Shown here piece by piece: positions 1-5,581 of a stretch of DNA of 6,168 nt; positions within the stretch are counted from its first letter, which is position 1; each line of letters begins with the position of its first letter. The stretch is from Phycisphaerales bacterium. GTDB lineage: Bacteria > Planctomycetota > Phycisphaerae > Phycisphaerales > SM1A02. The stretch spans positions 1 through 6,168 of the forward strand of contig SLJD01000253.1 in assembly GCA_007135295.1 (NCBI GenBank), in the 5' to 3' direction. Both the position numbers and the translations under genes were made by a program. The notes beneath the pieces were generated by a model. It was not told where the DNA came from and ran no database searches. It saw only the letters and a list, made by a program, of their open reading frames with translations.

Positions 1-417
1 GAGCAGACGCCCCCGGCGTACAGCGCGGTGAAAGTCGGTGGCAAGCGGGCGTATGCGCTGGCGCGGAAGGACCGGGAAGCAGCCATCGAGCCGCGGTCCG
101 TTGTCGTTCATGACCTGCGGATCGAACGGTACGAGTTTCCCGAACTGGAACTGACCATCCATTGCGACAAGGGGTTCTACGTCCGGCAGCTTGCGCGGGA
201 TCTCGGCGGTGTGCTCGGCACCGGCGGACACTGCGCGTCGATTCGTCGGACGGCGGTCGGGCCGTTCGATGAATCCATGGCCATCACGCTCGACGATGTG
301 CCCGAGCCGCTCGAACAGCACCATCTCATCGACCCGGATGATGCGCTGACGATGCTCGAAGCGGCGGGGGAGTCCCGCGGTCAATCGGCGGTCGACTCGC
401 CGGCTGCGGGAGATTGA
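1..417 (+). CDS. truB: tRNA pseudouridine(55) synthase TruB, C-terminal part
   Basis: TruB isomerises U55 in the T-loop of tRNAs to pseudouridine in the cytoplasm. The reading frame is open from base 1, so the start and the catalytic Asp region lie before the window; 138 residues are visible. The visible part opens with the family signature QTPPAYSAVKVGGKRAYALA (residues 2-21). It continues with CDKGFYVRQLARDLG (55-69), which matches the conserved KG-YIR-L--DLG segment, and IRRTAVGPF (81-89), which matches LRRT-VGPF. The protein ends about 50 residues after this with an Ala/Ser-rich tail and no recognisable PUA domain, so it looks like a short TruB. I treat base 1 as mid-gene; the GTG at 28 lies inside the conserved signature and is not a start. 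Its last 37 bp overlap the end of lspA on the other strand. Confidence 0.96.
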   Translation, partial: EQTPPAYSAVKVGGKRAYALARKDREAAIEPRSVVVHDLRIERYEFPELELTIHCDKGFYVRQLARDLGGVLGTGGHCASIRRTAVGPFDESMAITLDDVPEPLEQHHLIDPDDALTMLEAAGESRGQSAVDSPAAGD

Positions 418-1073
418 GAGGACTCGGCGGCCTGCTGTTCGGCCTTCTGGCGTGCCTCGACGCGATAGACGTGAATCAGCAGCATGGCCATACCGGCCAG
501 CAGCAGCACGTCCGCAATGTTGAAGACCCACGGAAAGACCTGGCTCGCCCCGCCGAACCACGTCAGGCCGAACGGCAGATGCCAGTCGGGCAGCATGTGC
601 AGGAAATCCCGCACGACGCCATAGACGATCCGGTCGTACAAATTGCCGATACCGCCGGCGAGGACCAGTCCGATGCCGATGTGCGCGAGCCACTGCCGGG
701 TGCTTGTCATCGCGGCGAAGGCGAAGATTCCGATCGCGGTGGCGAGGACGGTGAACGCGATGAAGAAGCCTCGCTGTTCCTGCCCGATGCCGAACACCGC
801 GCCATGATTGATGACCAGACGAAAGTCAAGCAACCCGGCCGGAAGGACGGTCTGCCCCTCGTGGCGGGGGATGGGGTTGTACTCGGCGTTGTCGATCAGC
901 CGCTCACGGTCGAGTTCAACGGGCACCCCGGCGACATGCTCAAAGGCCCAGTACTTGGTCCAGATGTCGAGGCCGAGCCCGGCGGCAATAACGACGATCA
1001 GCACGATCCAAGCCCGGGGGGAATGCAGTGAACGGACCGGGCGGCCGACGTGCGGCCGACTCGCTTCGCTCAT
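381..1073 (-). CDS. lspA: lipoprotein signal peptidase (signal peptidase II)
   Basis: LspA is an inner-membrane aspartyl protease that removes the signal peptide of prolipoproteins after diacylglyceryl attachment. The 230-residue protein shows four hydrophobic segments (about 22-38, 102-122, 129-147 and 182-202). It also has the family motifs in order: D36 in the first membrane segment, NHGAVFG (89-95), GGIGNLYDR (140-148), the VRDF catalytic Asp at D156, and FNIAD with the second catalytic Asp at D188. It is longer than the usual 160-170 residues. The stretch between D36 and N89 and the stretch between D156 and N185 are both enlarged, and an Ala/Gln/Glu-rich tail follows residue 205. The ATG overlaps the stop of the upstream DksA-like gene as ATGA and only a weak AGGG lies 12 nt upstream, which suggests translational coupling. 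The 3' end overlaps truB tail to tail. Confidence 0.96.
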   Translation of the reverse strand: MSEASRPHVGRPVRSLHSPRAWIVLIVVIAAGLGLDIWTKYWAFEHVAGVPVELDRERLIDNAEYNPIPRHEGQTVLPAGLLDFRLVINHGAVFGIGQEQRGFFIAFTVLATAIGIFAFAAMTSTRQWLAHIGIGLVLAGGIGNLYDRIVYGVVRDFLHMLPDWHLPFGLTWFGGASQVFPWVFNIADVLLLAGMAMLLIHVYRVEARQKAEQQAAESSQSPAAGESTAD

Positions 1074-2215
1074 AGTGAATCGTATCCCTGTTCAGCGCGT
1101 TCGGCGGCCCGGACGGTGTATTTCGCCCACGGCTTGGCGTCAAGACGACTGTTCGGGATCGGCTCGCCGGTCATCTGGCAGATGCCGTAACTCTTGTTCT
1201 CGATCCGTCGCAGGGCATCGTCAATCTCGCGGATGCGCTGCCGTTCGGTCTCAGCGAGGTTGAGCATGAAGTCCTGGTCGTACGTGTCCGTGCCCATGTC
1301 AGCCATGTGAATCGGCATGTGCGAGACATCCCCGGAGCCGGATCGCAGGGCCTCGGCTTCCATTGCATCAAGATCACCGATCAGCTCCGCCCGCTTGATG
1401 AGCAGCAGATTTCGATAGTGCCGCAGTTCCTTGGCCGACAGATGAGTCTTGAGCGGCTTGATGGTTTTCGTCTCGGCGGCCGACTCTTCAGGAACGGACT
1501 TGGCCGTCGGTCGCGGCTTCCGCTCGAATCCCTTCGTGGAGATCATCCGCACGCGTCGGCCGTTAATGATGACGTAGCCGTCCTTGTCCGCTTCGGCGTG
1601 GCTGGCCACAGACGCGACGGAACGTGTGGAGTTGCGGCCCGCGGACCTGTCGGAGTCGGCCTTCTTCCTGCTGCCGGTCTTCTTCTTCGCTGACGGCTCG
1701 GAGGTTTTCCCGCTCGTCGTGGCGGCCTTCGTCGAGGTCTTCTTCGACGTCTTCTTCTTTGATGCGGCGGTCGTCTTCTTCGTCGTTGCTTTCTTCGCCG
1801 TGCTCTTCTTCTTTTTCGCGGGGACCTTCTTCTTGGCCGCAGCGGTCTTCTTCGTGCCCGACTTCTTTTTTGACGAGGCCTTCTTTTTCGAGGCGGCGGC
1901 CTTCTTCTTCGGGCCGCCGGCTTTGACTGCGGAGACCTTCTTGCCAACCTTCTTCGCGGTTTTCTTCTTTGTCGTCTTCCGGGCGGACGATCCAGCGGCG
2001 GCGGTCTTCCTGCGGGACGCAGACTTCTTTGTCCCGGCTGTTTTCTTACGGGTGGTCTTCCTGCTGGCGGCGGTCTTGCTCGTCGTTTTCTTCTTTGCCC
2101 CCGCCTTTTTGCGAGTTGTTTTTGATGCGGCGGCTGACGAGCGACCGGTCGACCGGCCGGTGACCGTTTTCTTCTTCTTTTTCGTAGACTTTTTTGTGCG
2201 TGATCCAGACGCCAT
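1070..2215 (-). CDS. histone H1-like lysine-rich region fused to a DksA/TraR-type domain
   Basis: A 381-residue two-part protein. Residues 1-190 are low-complexity Lys/Ala/Thr/Ser with many KKK and KKT clusters; I count 63 Lys. There is no Asp or Glu before E173 and no aromatic residue before Y214, as in histone H1-like or AlgP-like DNA-binding tails. A short segment DGYVIINGRRVRMI (212-225) and a linker follow. From about 258 the sequence is DksA/TraR-like: a helical region, a conserved-looking MADMGTDTYDQDFMLNLAE (304-322), a second charged helix, and YGICQMTGEPIPNSRLDAKP (343-362). DksA proteins bind RNA polymerase through the secondary channel. Here only C346 of the four zinc cysteines remains; T349, T367 and A370 occupy the others. 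I chose ATG 2215 over an in-frame ATG at 2422 because GGAAGGA lies 8 nt upstream and a promoter lies between the two. Role in nucleoid binding or transcription control is inferred. Confidence 0.88.
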   Translation of the reverse strand: MASGSRTKKSTKKKKKTVTGRSTGRSSAAASKTTRKKAGAKKKTTSKTAASRKTTRKKTAGTKKSASRRKTAAAGSSARKTTKKKTAKKVGKKVSAVKAGGPKKKAAASKKKASSKKKSGTKKTAAAKKKVPAKKKKSTAKKATTKKTTAASKKKTSKKTSTKAATTSGKTSEPSAKKKTGSRKKADSDRSAGRNSTRSVASVASHAEADKDGYVIINGRRVRMISTKGFERKPRPTAKSVPEESAAETKTIKPLKTHLSAKELRHYRNLLLIKRAELIGDLDAMEAEALRSGSGDVSHMPIHMADMGTDTYDQDFMLNLAETERQRIREIDDALRRIENKSYGICQMTGEPIPNSRLDAKPWAKYTVRAAERAEQGYDSL

Positions 2216-2223
2216 CGGCCGGG

Positions 2224-2230
2224 TCCTTCC
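2224..2230 (-). promoter_or_regulatory. ribosome binding site deciding the DksA-like gene start
   Basis: On the minus strand GGAAGGA stands 8 nt before ATG 2215. It supports this start rather than the longer in-frame ATG at 2422, whose extra 69 codons overlap a promoter and leader and show no family-like sequence. Confidence 0.75.
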
Positions 2231-2237
2231 CAACACC

Positions 2238-2269
2238 CCTGCGGTGACGATGCCGTGCCCCACGGCAGG
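2238..2269 (-). promoter_or_regulatory. leader inverted repeats with two mutually exclusive pairings
   Basis: In the leader of the DksA-like gene, TGCCGTG (2251-2257) and CACGGCA (2261-2267) form a perfect 7-bp stem with a 3-nt loop. The same arm extended to 2269 can instead pair with CCTGCGGTG (2238-2246), 9 positions with one mismatch. Only one of the two stems can form at a time. The second lies 7 nt upstream of the ribosome binding site. No T-tract follows either stem, so neither is an intrinsic terminator. A regulatory role is inference. Confidence 0.4.
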
Positions 2270-2393
2270 CGCTGCGTGACCGCTGAATGAGAGCCGGCCC
2301 CTCCCGATTGTGTGCCTGATGGGCGACCTGATATGCGGCAGAGGCGCCGTAGCGGAGGCGAACACAGAGCGACCGGCCAAATAAATTCGGCGG

Positions 2394-2422
2394 AGTGTAC
2401 GCCGCCCCGTCACCATCGTCAA
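2394..2422 (-). promoter_or_regulatory. candidate sigma70-type promoter for the DksA-like gene and lspA
   Basis: On the minus strand TTGACG (-35, 2422-2417) and TACACT (-10, 2399-2394) are separated by exactly 17 bp. Transcription would start near 2387 and give a leader of about 170 nt before ATG 2215. The -10 box is flanked by GGCGG and CCGCC, a small 5-bp inverted repeat with 8 bp between the arms. It lies 28 bp past the accA stop codon, so the downstream pair can be expressed apart from accA. Confidence 0.6.
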
Positions 2423-2449
2423 TACGCCCCGGGAATGCCACGGGCCGGG

Positions 2450-3430
2450 TCACGCGGTGGCGATACTGCCGATGGCGCGAAATTTGTCATACCGCCGGCG
2501 GAGCAGCGTCTTCGGCGAGGACCGTTTGAGTTCCGACAACTGGGAGACGATCCATTCTTCAAGGCGGCGGGCGCTCTGCTCCGGGTGGCGGTGCGCAGCG
2601 CCGAGCGGTTCTTCGATGACGTGATCGATCAGGCCGTTTCGCAGATTGTCCCGCGCGGTCAGTGCCAGGGCGCGGGCGGCGTCTTCGTTCGTCGTTTCGT
2701 TGGCGGACTTCCAGAGGATCGCGGCGCAGCCCTCCGGCGAGATGACCGAATACCACGCGTGCTCCATCATCGCCACGCGATCGCCGACGCCGATGCCCAG
2801 CGCTCCGCCCGAGCCGCCTTCGCCAATGACCACGGAAACAATGGGCGTGGGCAGGCGGGACATCTCGCGCAGGTTCATGGCGATCGCCTCGGCCTGGCCG
2901 CGCTCTTCGGCCTTGATGCCGGGGAAAGCCCCGGGCGTGTCGATCAGCGAGATGACGGGCAGATTGAATTTGGCGGCCAGGCGCATCTTCACCAGGGCCT
3001 TGCGGTACCCCTCCGGATGAGCGCAGCCGAAGTGGCAGGCGAGCTTCTCCTGTGTGGACTGGCCTTTCTGATGGCCGACGAGCAGCACCTTGTGCGGCCC
3101 GATGCGCCCGAAGCCGGTGACGATCGCCGGATCGTCGCCGAAATGCCGATCGCCGTGCAGTTCACAAAAGTCCCGGCACATGAGGCGGATATAGTCGGCG
3201 GTCTGCGGTCGGGCGGGATGCCTCGCGACGCGGACCGTGTCCCACGCGGTCAACTCGTTGTAGACCTTGGTGAGCATGCTGTCGCGGGTGGCGCGGAGGT
3301 TGGCCAACTCGTCGGCGTAGTCCTCGGCATTGGGCCGGGCCTCGATCGCCTCGATCTGCCTTTCGAGTTCGAGCACCGGTTGCTCGAAGCCGAGCGTATA
3401 CGTGCCGGTGTAGCCATTGGATTCGGCCAT
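2450..3430 (-). CDS. accA: acetyl-CoA carboxylase carboxyltransferase subunit alpha
   Basis: AccA and AccD form the carboxyltransferase that moves the carboxyl group from carboxybiotin on AccB to acetyl-CoA, giving malonyl-CoA for fatty-acid synthesis. The 326-residue protein is close to the usual length of about 320 and collinear with the family. It has an N-terminal helical segment LGFEQPVLELERQIEAIE (13-30), LHGDRHFGDDPAIV (91-104), GHQKG (119-123), IDTPGAFPG (163-171) with AEERGQAEAI (174-183), the oxyanion-type loop GEGGSGGALGIG (203-214), and SPEGCAAILWK (231-241). ATG 3430 is preceded by AGGAG at 3446-3442 with an 11-nt gap. An in-frame TTG at 3436 sits 5 nt from the same box, so the start may be two codons earlier. 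No accD, accB or accC is visible here. It has its own candidate promoter upstream. Confidence 0.97.
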   Translation of the reverse strand: MAESNGYTGTYTLGFEQPVLELERQIEAIEARPNAEDYADELANLRATRDSMLTKVYNELTAWDTVRVARHPARPQTADYIRLMCRDFCELHGDRHFGDDPAIVTGFGRIGPHKVLLVGHQKGQSTQEKLACHFGCAHPEGYRKALVKMRLAAKFNLPVISLIDTPGAFPGIKAEERGQAEAIAMNLREMSRLPTPIVSVVIGEGGSGGALGIGVGDRVAMMEHAWYSVISPEGCAAILWKSANETTNEDAARALALTARDNLRNGLIDHVIEEPLGAAHRHPEQSARRLEEWIVSQLSELKRSSPKTLLRRRYDKFRAIGSIATA

Positions 3431-3486
3431 CAGCAAGGACTCTCCTGAAAAACACTGCGTGCGGCGCGGCCGCAGGCCATCCCGCC

Positions 3487-3516
3487 AGTGTACCGCCAAG
3501 TCACGGCCGGTCACAA
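3487..3516 (-). promoter_or_regulatory. candidate accA promoter with tandem GTGAC repeats
   Basis: On the minus strand TTGTGA (-35, 3516-3511) and TACACT (-10, 3492-3487) are 18 bp apart, which would start accA transcription near 3480 with a leader of about 50 nt. Two GTGAC copies (3514-3510 and 3504-3500) lie exactly 10 bp apart, one helical turn, overlapping the -35 box and the spacer. They could be an operator; this is inference. The -35 box is only moderate. Confidence 0.45.
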
Positions 3517-3685
3517 ACAGCCCCCACATTCGCCGCATCCCGGCCCCCGGTCCGGGAATCCCGCTTATTCTGTCCGGAAAATCGGCCGACTCTACCGCGG
3601 TACCGCAGTCGCCGGGCGGAGTGGATCGATCCCGAAGCCGGCCGGGGACGTATGGTTGATCGGTGCGGCGTTCAACCGGGCGATC

Positions 3686-3709
3686 GACCGGCGGATCAAG
3701 CCGCCGGTC
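3686..3709 (+). promoter_or_regulatory. perfect 9-bp hairpin upstream of proC
   Basis: GACCGGCGG (3686-3694) and CCGCCGGTC (3701-3709) are exact reverse complements around a 6-nt loop ATCAAG. It ends 77 nt before the proC start. No T-run follows on the plus strand, and on the minus strand none follows it either, so it is not a classical terminator. It could be an mRNA leader structure for proC or a protein-binding palindrome; the sequence does not tell which. Confidence 0.5.
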
Positions 3710-3773
3710 AAACGACGGGTCTGCCCGCGAAAAAATTCTTGGCGATGGGCAACGCTGACTCGATCCTGCACAT

Positions 3774-3779
3774 GAGGAG
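3774..3779 (+). promoter_or_regulatory. proC ribosome binding site
   Basis: GAGGAG with a 7-nt gap to ATG 3787. This fixes the proC start. It overlaps an in-frame ATG at 3772, five codons earlier, which therefore is unlikely to be used. Confidence 0.8.
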
Positions 3780-3786
3780 AACTCGC

Positions 3787-4608
3787 ATGGTGGCATCACT
3801 GGCGGTCATTGGAGCCGGGAACATGGGACGGGCGATCATCGACGGCATCCTCGATGCGCACGTGATCCCGGCCGAGGAGTTGCTCGTCGTCGACATGAAC
3901 CAGACGCCGCGACGCGAACTCGCGGAGCGCGGCTGTGTGACGACGGACCGGCCGCTCGACGCGATCACAAGGGATCAGATGATGCTCGCCGTCAAGCCCC
4001 AGAGTTTTCCCCACCTCGCCGGGCAGATCGGCACGCTGACCAAGCCGACCGTGATCATCACCATCATGGCCGGCCTGCACAGCAGCACGATCCGCGAAGC
4101 GCTCGGCGAGAACGCCCGCGTCGTCCGCGTCATGCCGAACACCCCGTGCCGCGCTCGGGCCGGCATGGCGGCGGTGGCGCTCGGCGAGGGGGCGAAGCCC
4201 GGCGATGAGGAACTGGCGATGCGCATCTTCGAATCGATCGGCCGGGCGGAACTCGTCGACGAGTCGCAGATGCACGCGGTCACCGCCGTCAGCGGCTCCG
4301 GGCCGGCGTACGTCTTCCTGCTCGCCGAGGCGATGCAACAGGCGGGGGTTGAACTCGGCCTCGATGAATCAACCGCGGCCGCCCTGGCCCGGCAGACCAT
4401 CACCGGGGCGGGGCGACTGCTTGCCGAATCGAGCGATTCGCCCGCAGCATTGCGCGAAGCGGTGACCAGCCCCGGCGGGACGACCGAGGCAGCGGTGAAC
4501 ATTCTGCTGGAACGCGGCCTGCCGGAGATGCTCGCCGAGGCCATCACCGCCGCCCGCGACCGCAGCGAGGCCCTTGAACAACCGGGCGACGCCTCGACCG
4601 TCAGATAG
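3787..4608 (+). CDS. proC: pyrroline-5-carboxylate reductase
   Basis: ProC reduces 1-pyrroline-5-carboxylate to L-proline with NAD(P)H, the last step of proline synthesis in the cytoplasm. The 273-residue protein has the normal family length. The N-terminal Rossmann fold starts with VIGAGNMG (7-14). AVKPQ (68-72), RVMPNTPCRARAGM (114-127) and VSGSGPAYVFLLAEAM (168-183) follow in order. The dimerisation and substrate domain ends with TITGAGRLL (204-212) and the P5CR signature REAVTSPGGTTEAA (223-236). A strong ribosome binding site supports the ATG chosen here over upstream in-frame ATGs, which would precede the Rossmann strand with an unrelated extension. It is a single plus-strand gene between two minus-strand blocks, and no other proline gene is in view. 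It ends 25 bp from the ftsY stop, with no T-rich terminator between. Confidence 0.96.
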   Translation: MVASLAVIGAGNMGRAIIDGILDAHVIPAEELLVVDMNQTPRRELAERGCVTTDRPLDAITRDQMMLAVKPQSFPHLAGQIGTLTKPTVIITIMAGLHSSTIREALGENARVVRVMPNTPCRARAGMAAVALGEGAKPGDEELAMRIFESIGRAELVDESQMHAVTAVSGSGPAYVFLLAEAMQQAGVELGLDESTAAALARQTITGAGRLLAESSDSPAALREAVTSPGGTTEAAVNILLERGLPEMLAEAITAARDRSEALEQPGDASTVR

Positions 4609-4633
4609 TCTGCCCTCGAAGACCGAGAGCCGG

Positions 4634-5578
4634 TCAGGTTGTGGCGCTTGGTTCCTCGGCGGAAAACATCGCTTCGATGAACGCGTCGGGGTCGAACGGC
4701 TCGACGTCTTCGGGCGTTTCGCCGACGCCGATGAGTTTCACCGGCACGTCAAGCTGATCGCGGATCGCGAGCACGATGCCGCCCTTGGCCGTCCCGTCGA
4801 GTTTGGCGAGGAAGATCCCGCTGACGCCGACGGCTTCTTTGAACATCTTCGCCTGGGCGATGGCGTTCTGGCCCTGCGTGGCGTCGAGGACGAGCAGGAC
4901 TTCATGCGGCGCACCGTCGATCTTGCGGGCGACGACGTCGCGGATCTTCGTCAATTGTCGCATGAGGTTCTGCTGCGTGTGCAGCCGGCCGGCGGTGTCG
5001 ATCAGCAGCACATCGACCTTGCGGGCGACGGCGGCATCGATGGCGTCATACGTCACCGCGGCGGGGTCGGCGTTGTGCGCGCCTTTGACGATCTCCACGC
5101 CGAGCCGCTCAGCCCAGATCTCAAGCTGCGCGACCGCCCCGGCGCGGAAGGTGTCGGCGGCGGCGAGCAGAACGGAGCGGCCTTCGTCACGCAGGGACTT
5201 GGCGATTTTCGCCACGCTGGTCGTCTTGCCCGCGCCGTTCACGCCGGCGACAAGAATCACCGTCGGCTTGTGCTCGGTGGCGGCGAGCGAGGTTTCCACG
5301 TCGCCCCAGCGCTGTTTGAGCAGGCCCTTGAGGAACTCGATCGCGTCCTCGCCGCGGGCGACCCGGCCGGCCCGGAATTCGCTCCGCAGCGCGTCGATGA
5401 TTTCGGTCGTGGCAGCGACGCCGACGTCAGCGGTGATCAGTCGCATCTCGATCTCATCGATCAGATCCTCGCTCAGGTCCCGGCCGTGCAGCAACGATCG
5501 CAGACCGCCGCCGAACGCATCGCGCGTCTTCGTCAACCCTTTCTTGATCGCTTTGAACGTGCTCTTGAACAGTCCCAT
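4634..5578 (-). CDS. ftsY: signal recognition particle receptor FtsY
   Basis: FtsY is the SRP-type GTPase that receives SRP-ribosome complexes at the inner membrane and hands them to the Sec translocon. The 314-residue protein is the NG core with almost no acidic A domain. It begins with a basic, amphipathic-looking segment (residues 1-20, FKSTFKAIKKGLTKTR), a likely lipid-binding helix. The four-helix N domain (about 20-95) and the G domain follow: P-loop GVNGAGKTT (112-120), DTFRAGAVAQL (142-152), DTAGR (194-198), AKLDGTAKGG (258-267) and GVGE (284-287). The G4 element reads AKLD where TKLD is common. ATG 5578 follows the nusB stop after 3 bp. Only a weak AAGAGA about 13 nt upstream precedes it, so translation is probably coupled to nusB. 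Confidence 0.97.
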   Translation of the reverse strand: MGLFKSTFKAIKKGLTKTRDAFGGGLRSLLHGRDLSEDLIDEIEMRLITADVGVAATTEIIDALRSEFRAGRVARGEDAIEFLKGLLKQRWGDVETSLAATEHKPTVILVAGVNGAGKTTSVAKIAKSLRDEGRSVLLAAADTFRAGAVAQLEIWAERLGVEIVKGAHNADPAAVTYDAIDAAVARKVDVLLIDTAGRLHTQQNLMRQLTKIRDVVARKIDGAPHEVLLVLDATQGQNAIAQAKMFKEAVGVSGIFLAKLDGTAKGGIVLAIRDQLDVPVKLIGVGETPEDVEPFDPDAFIEAMFSAEEPSATT

Positions 5579-5581
5579 GGT

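Larger units (their letters stand above)
3431..3786. other. divergent intergenic region between accA and proC
   Basis: 356 bp with no credible gene. The accA side (about 3440-3520) holds a ribosome binding site and a candidate promoter. The middle (3546-3602) carries several short palindromes, including CGGGAATCCCG (3553-3563) and TACCGCGGTA (3593-3602). The proC side holds a 9-bp perfect hairpin (3686-3709) and the proC ribosome binding site. I could not find a convincing -35/-10 pair for proC. Open frames that run through the region in both directions are GC-rich read-through and resemble nothing I know. Confidence 0.75.

Noticed and set aside
1584..2279. Plus-strand open frame of 231 codons, rich in Phe and Val
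   Set aside because: It is the exact antisense of the AAG-rich Lys region (CTT/TTC words read as Phe). It has no ribosome binding site and no family resemblance.
2216..2422. N-terminal extension of the DksA-like gene to ATG 2422
   Set aside because: The extra 69 codons cover the -35 box, the -10 box and the leader, lack the Lys bias, and have no ribosome binding site, while ATG 2215 has a good one.
2312..3448. Plus-strand open frame of 378 codons opposite accA
   Set aside because: Antisense to a clear accA over its whole length. The composition is that of a GC-rich shadow frame, with no motif.
3546..3602. Cluster of short palindromes in the middle of the accA-proC region
   Set aside because: Arms of 5 bp are expected by chance in such GC-rich DNA and the copies do not resemble one another, so I did not call operators.
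3651..3661. TATGGT or TTGATC as proC promoter elements
   Set aside because: No partner box at an acceptable spacing could be found for either.
3431..3799. Upstream extension of accA on the minus strand to 3799
   Set aside because: AccA begins at its usual N-terminal segment. The extension runs through the intergenic region and into the proC start and resembles nothing.
4609..4635. Possible bidirectional terminator between proC and ftsY
   Set aside because: Only 4-bp and 5-bp stems (CTCG/CGAG at 4615-4627; GACCG/CGGTC at 4621-4635) with no T-tract on either strand. Too weak to call.
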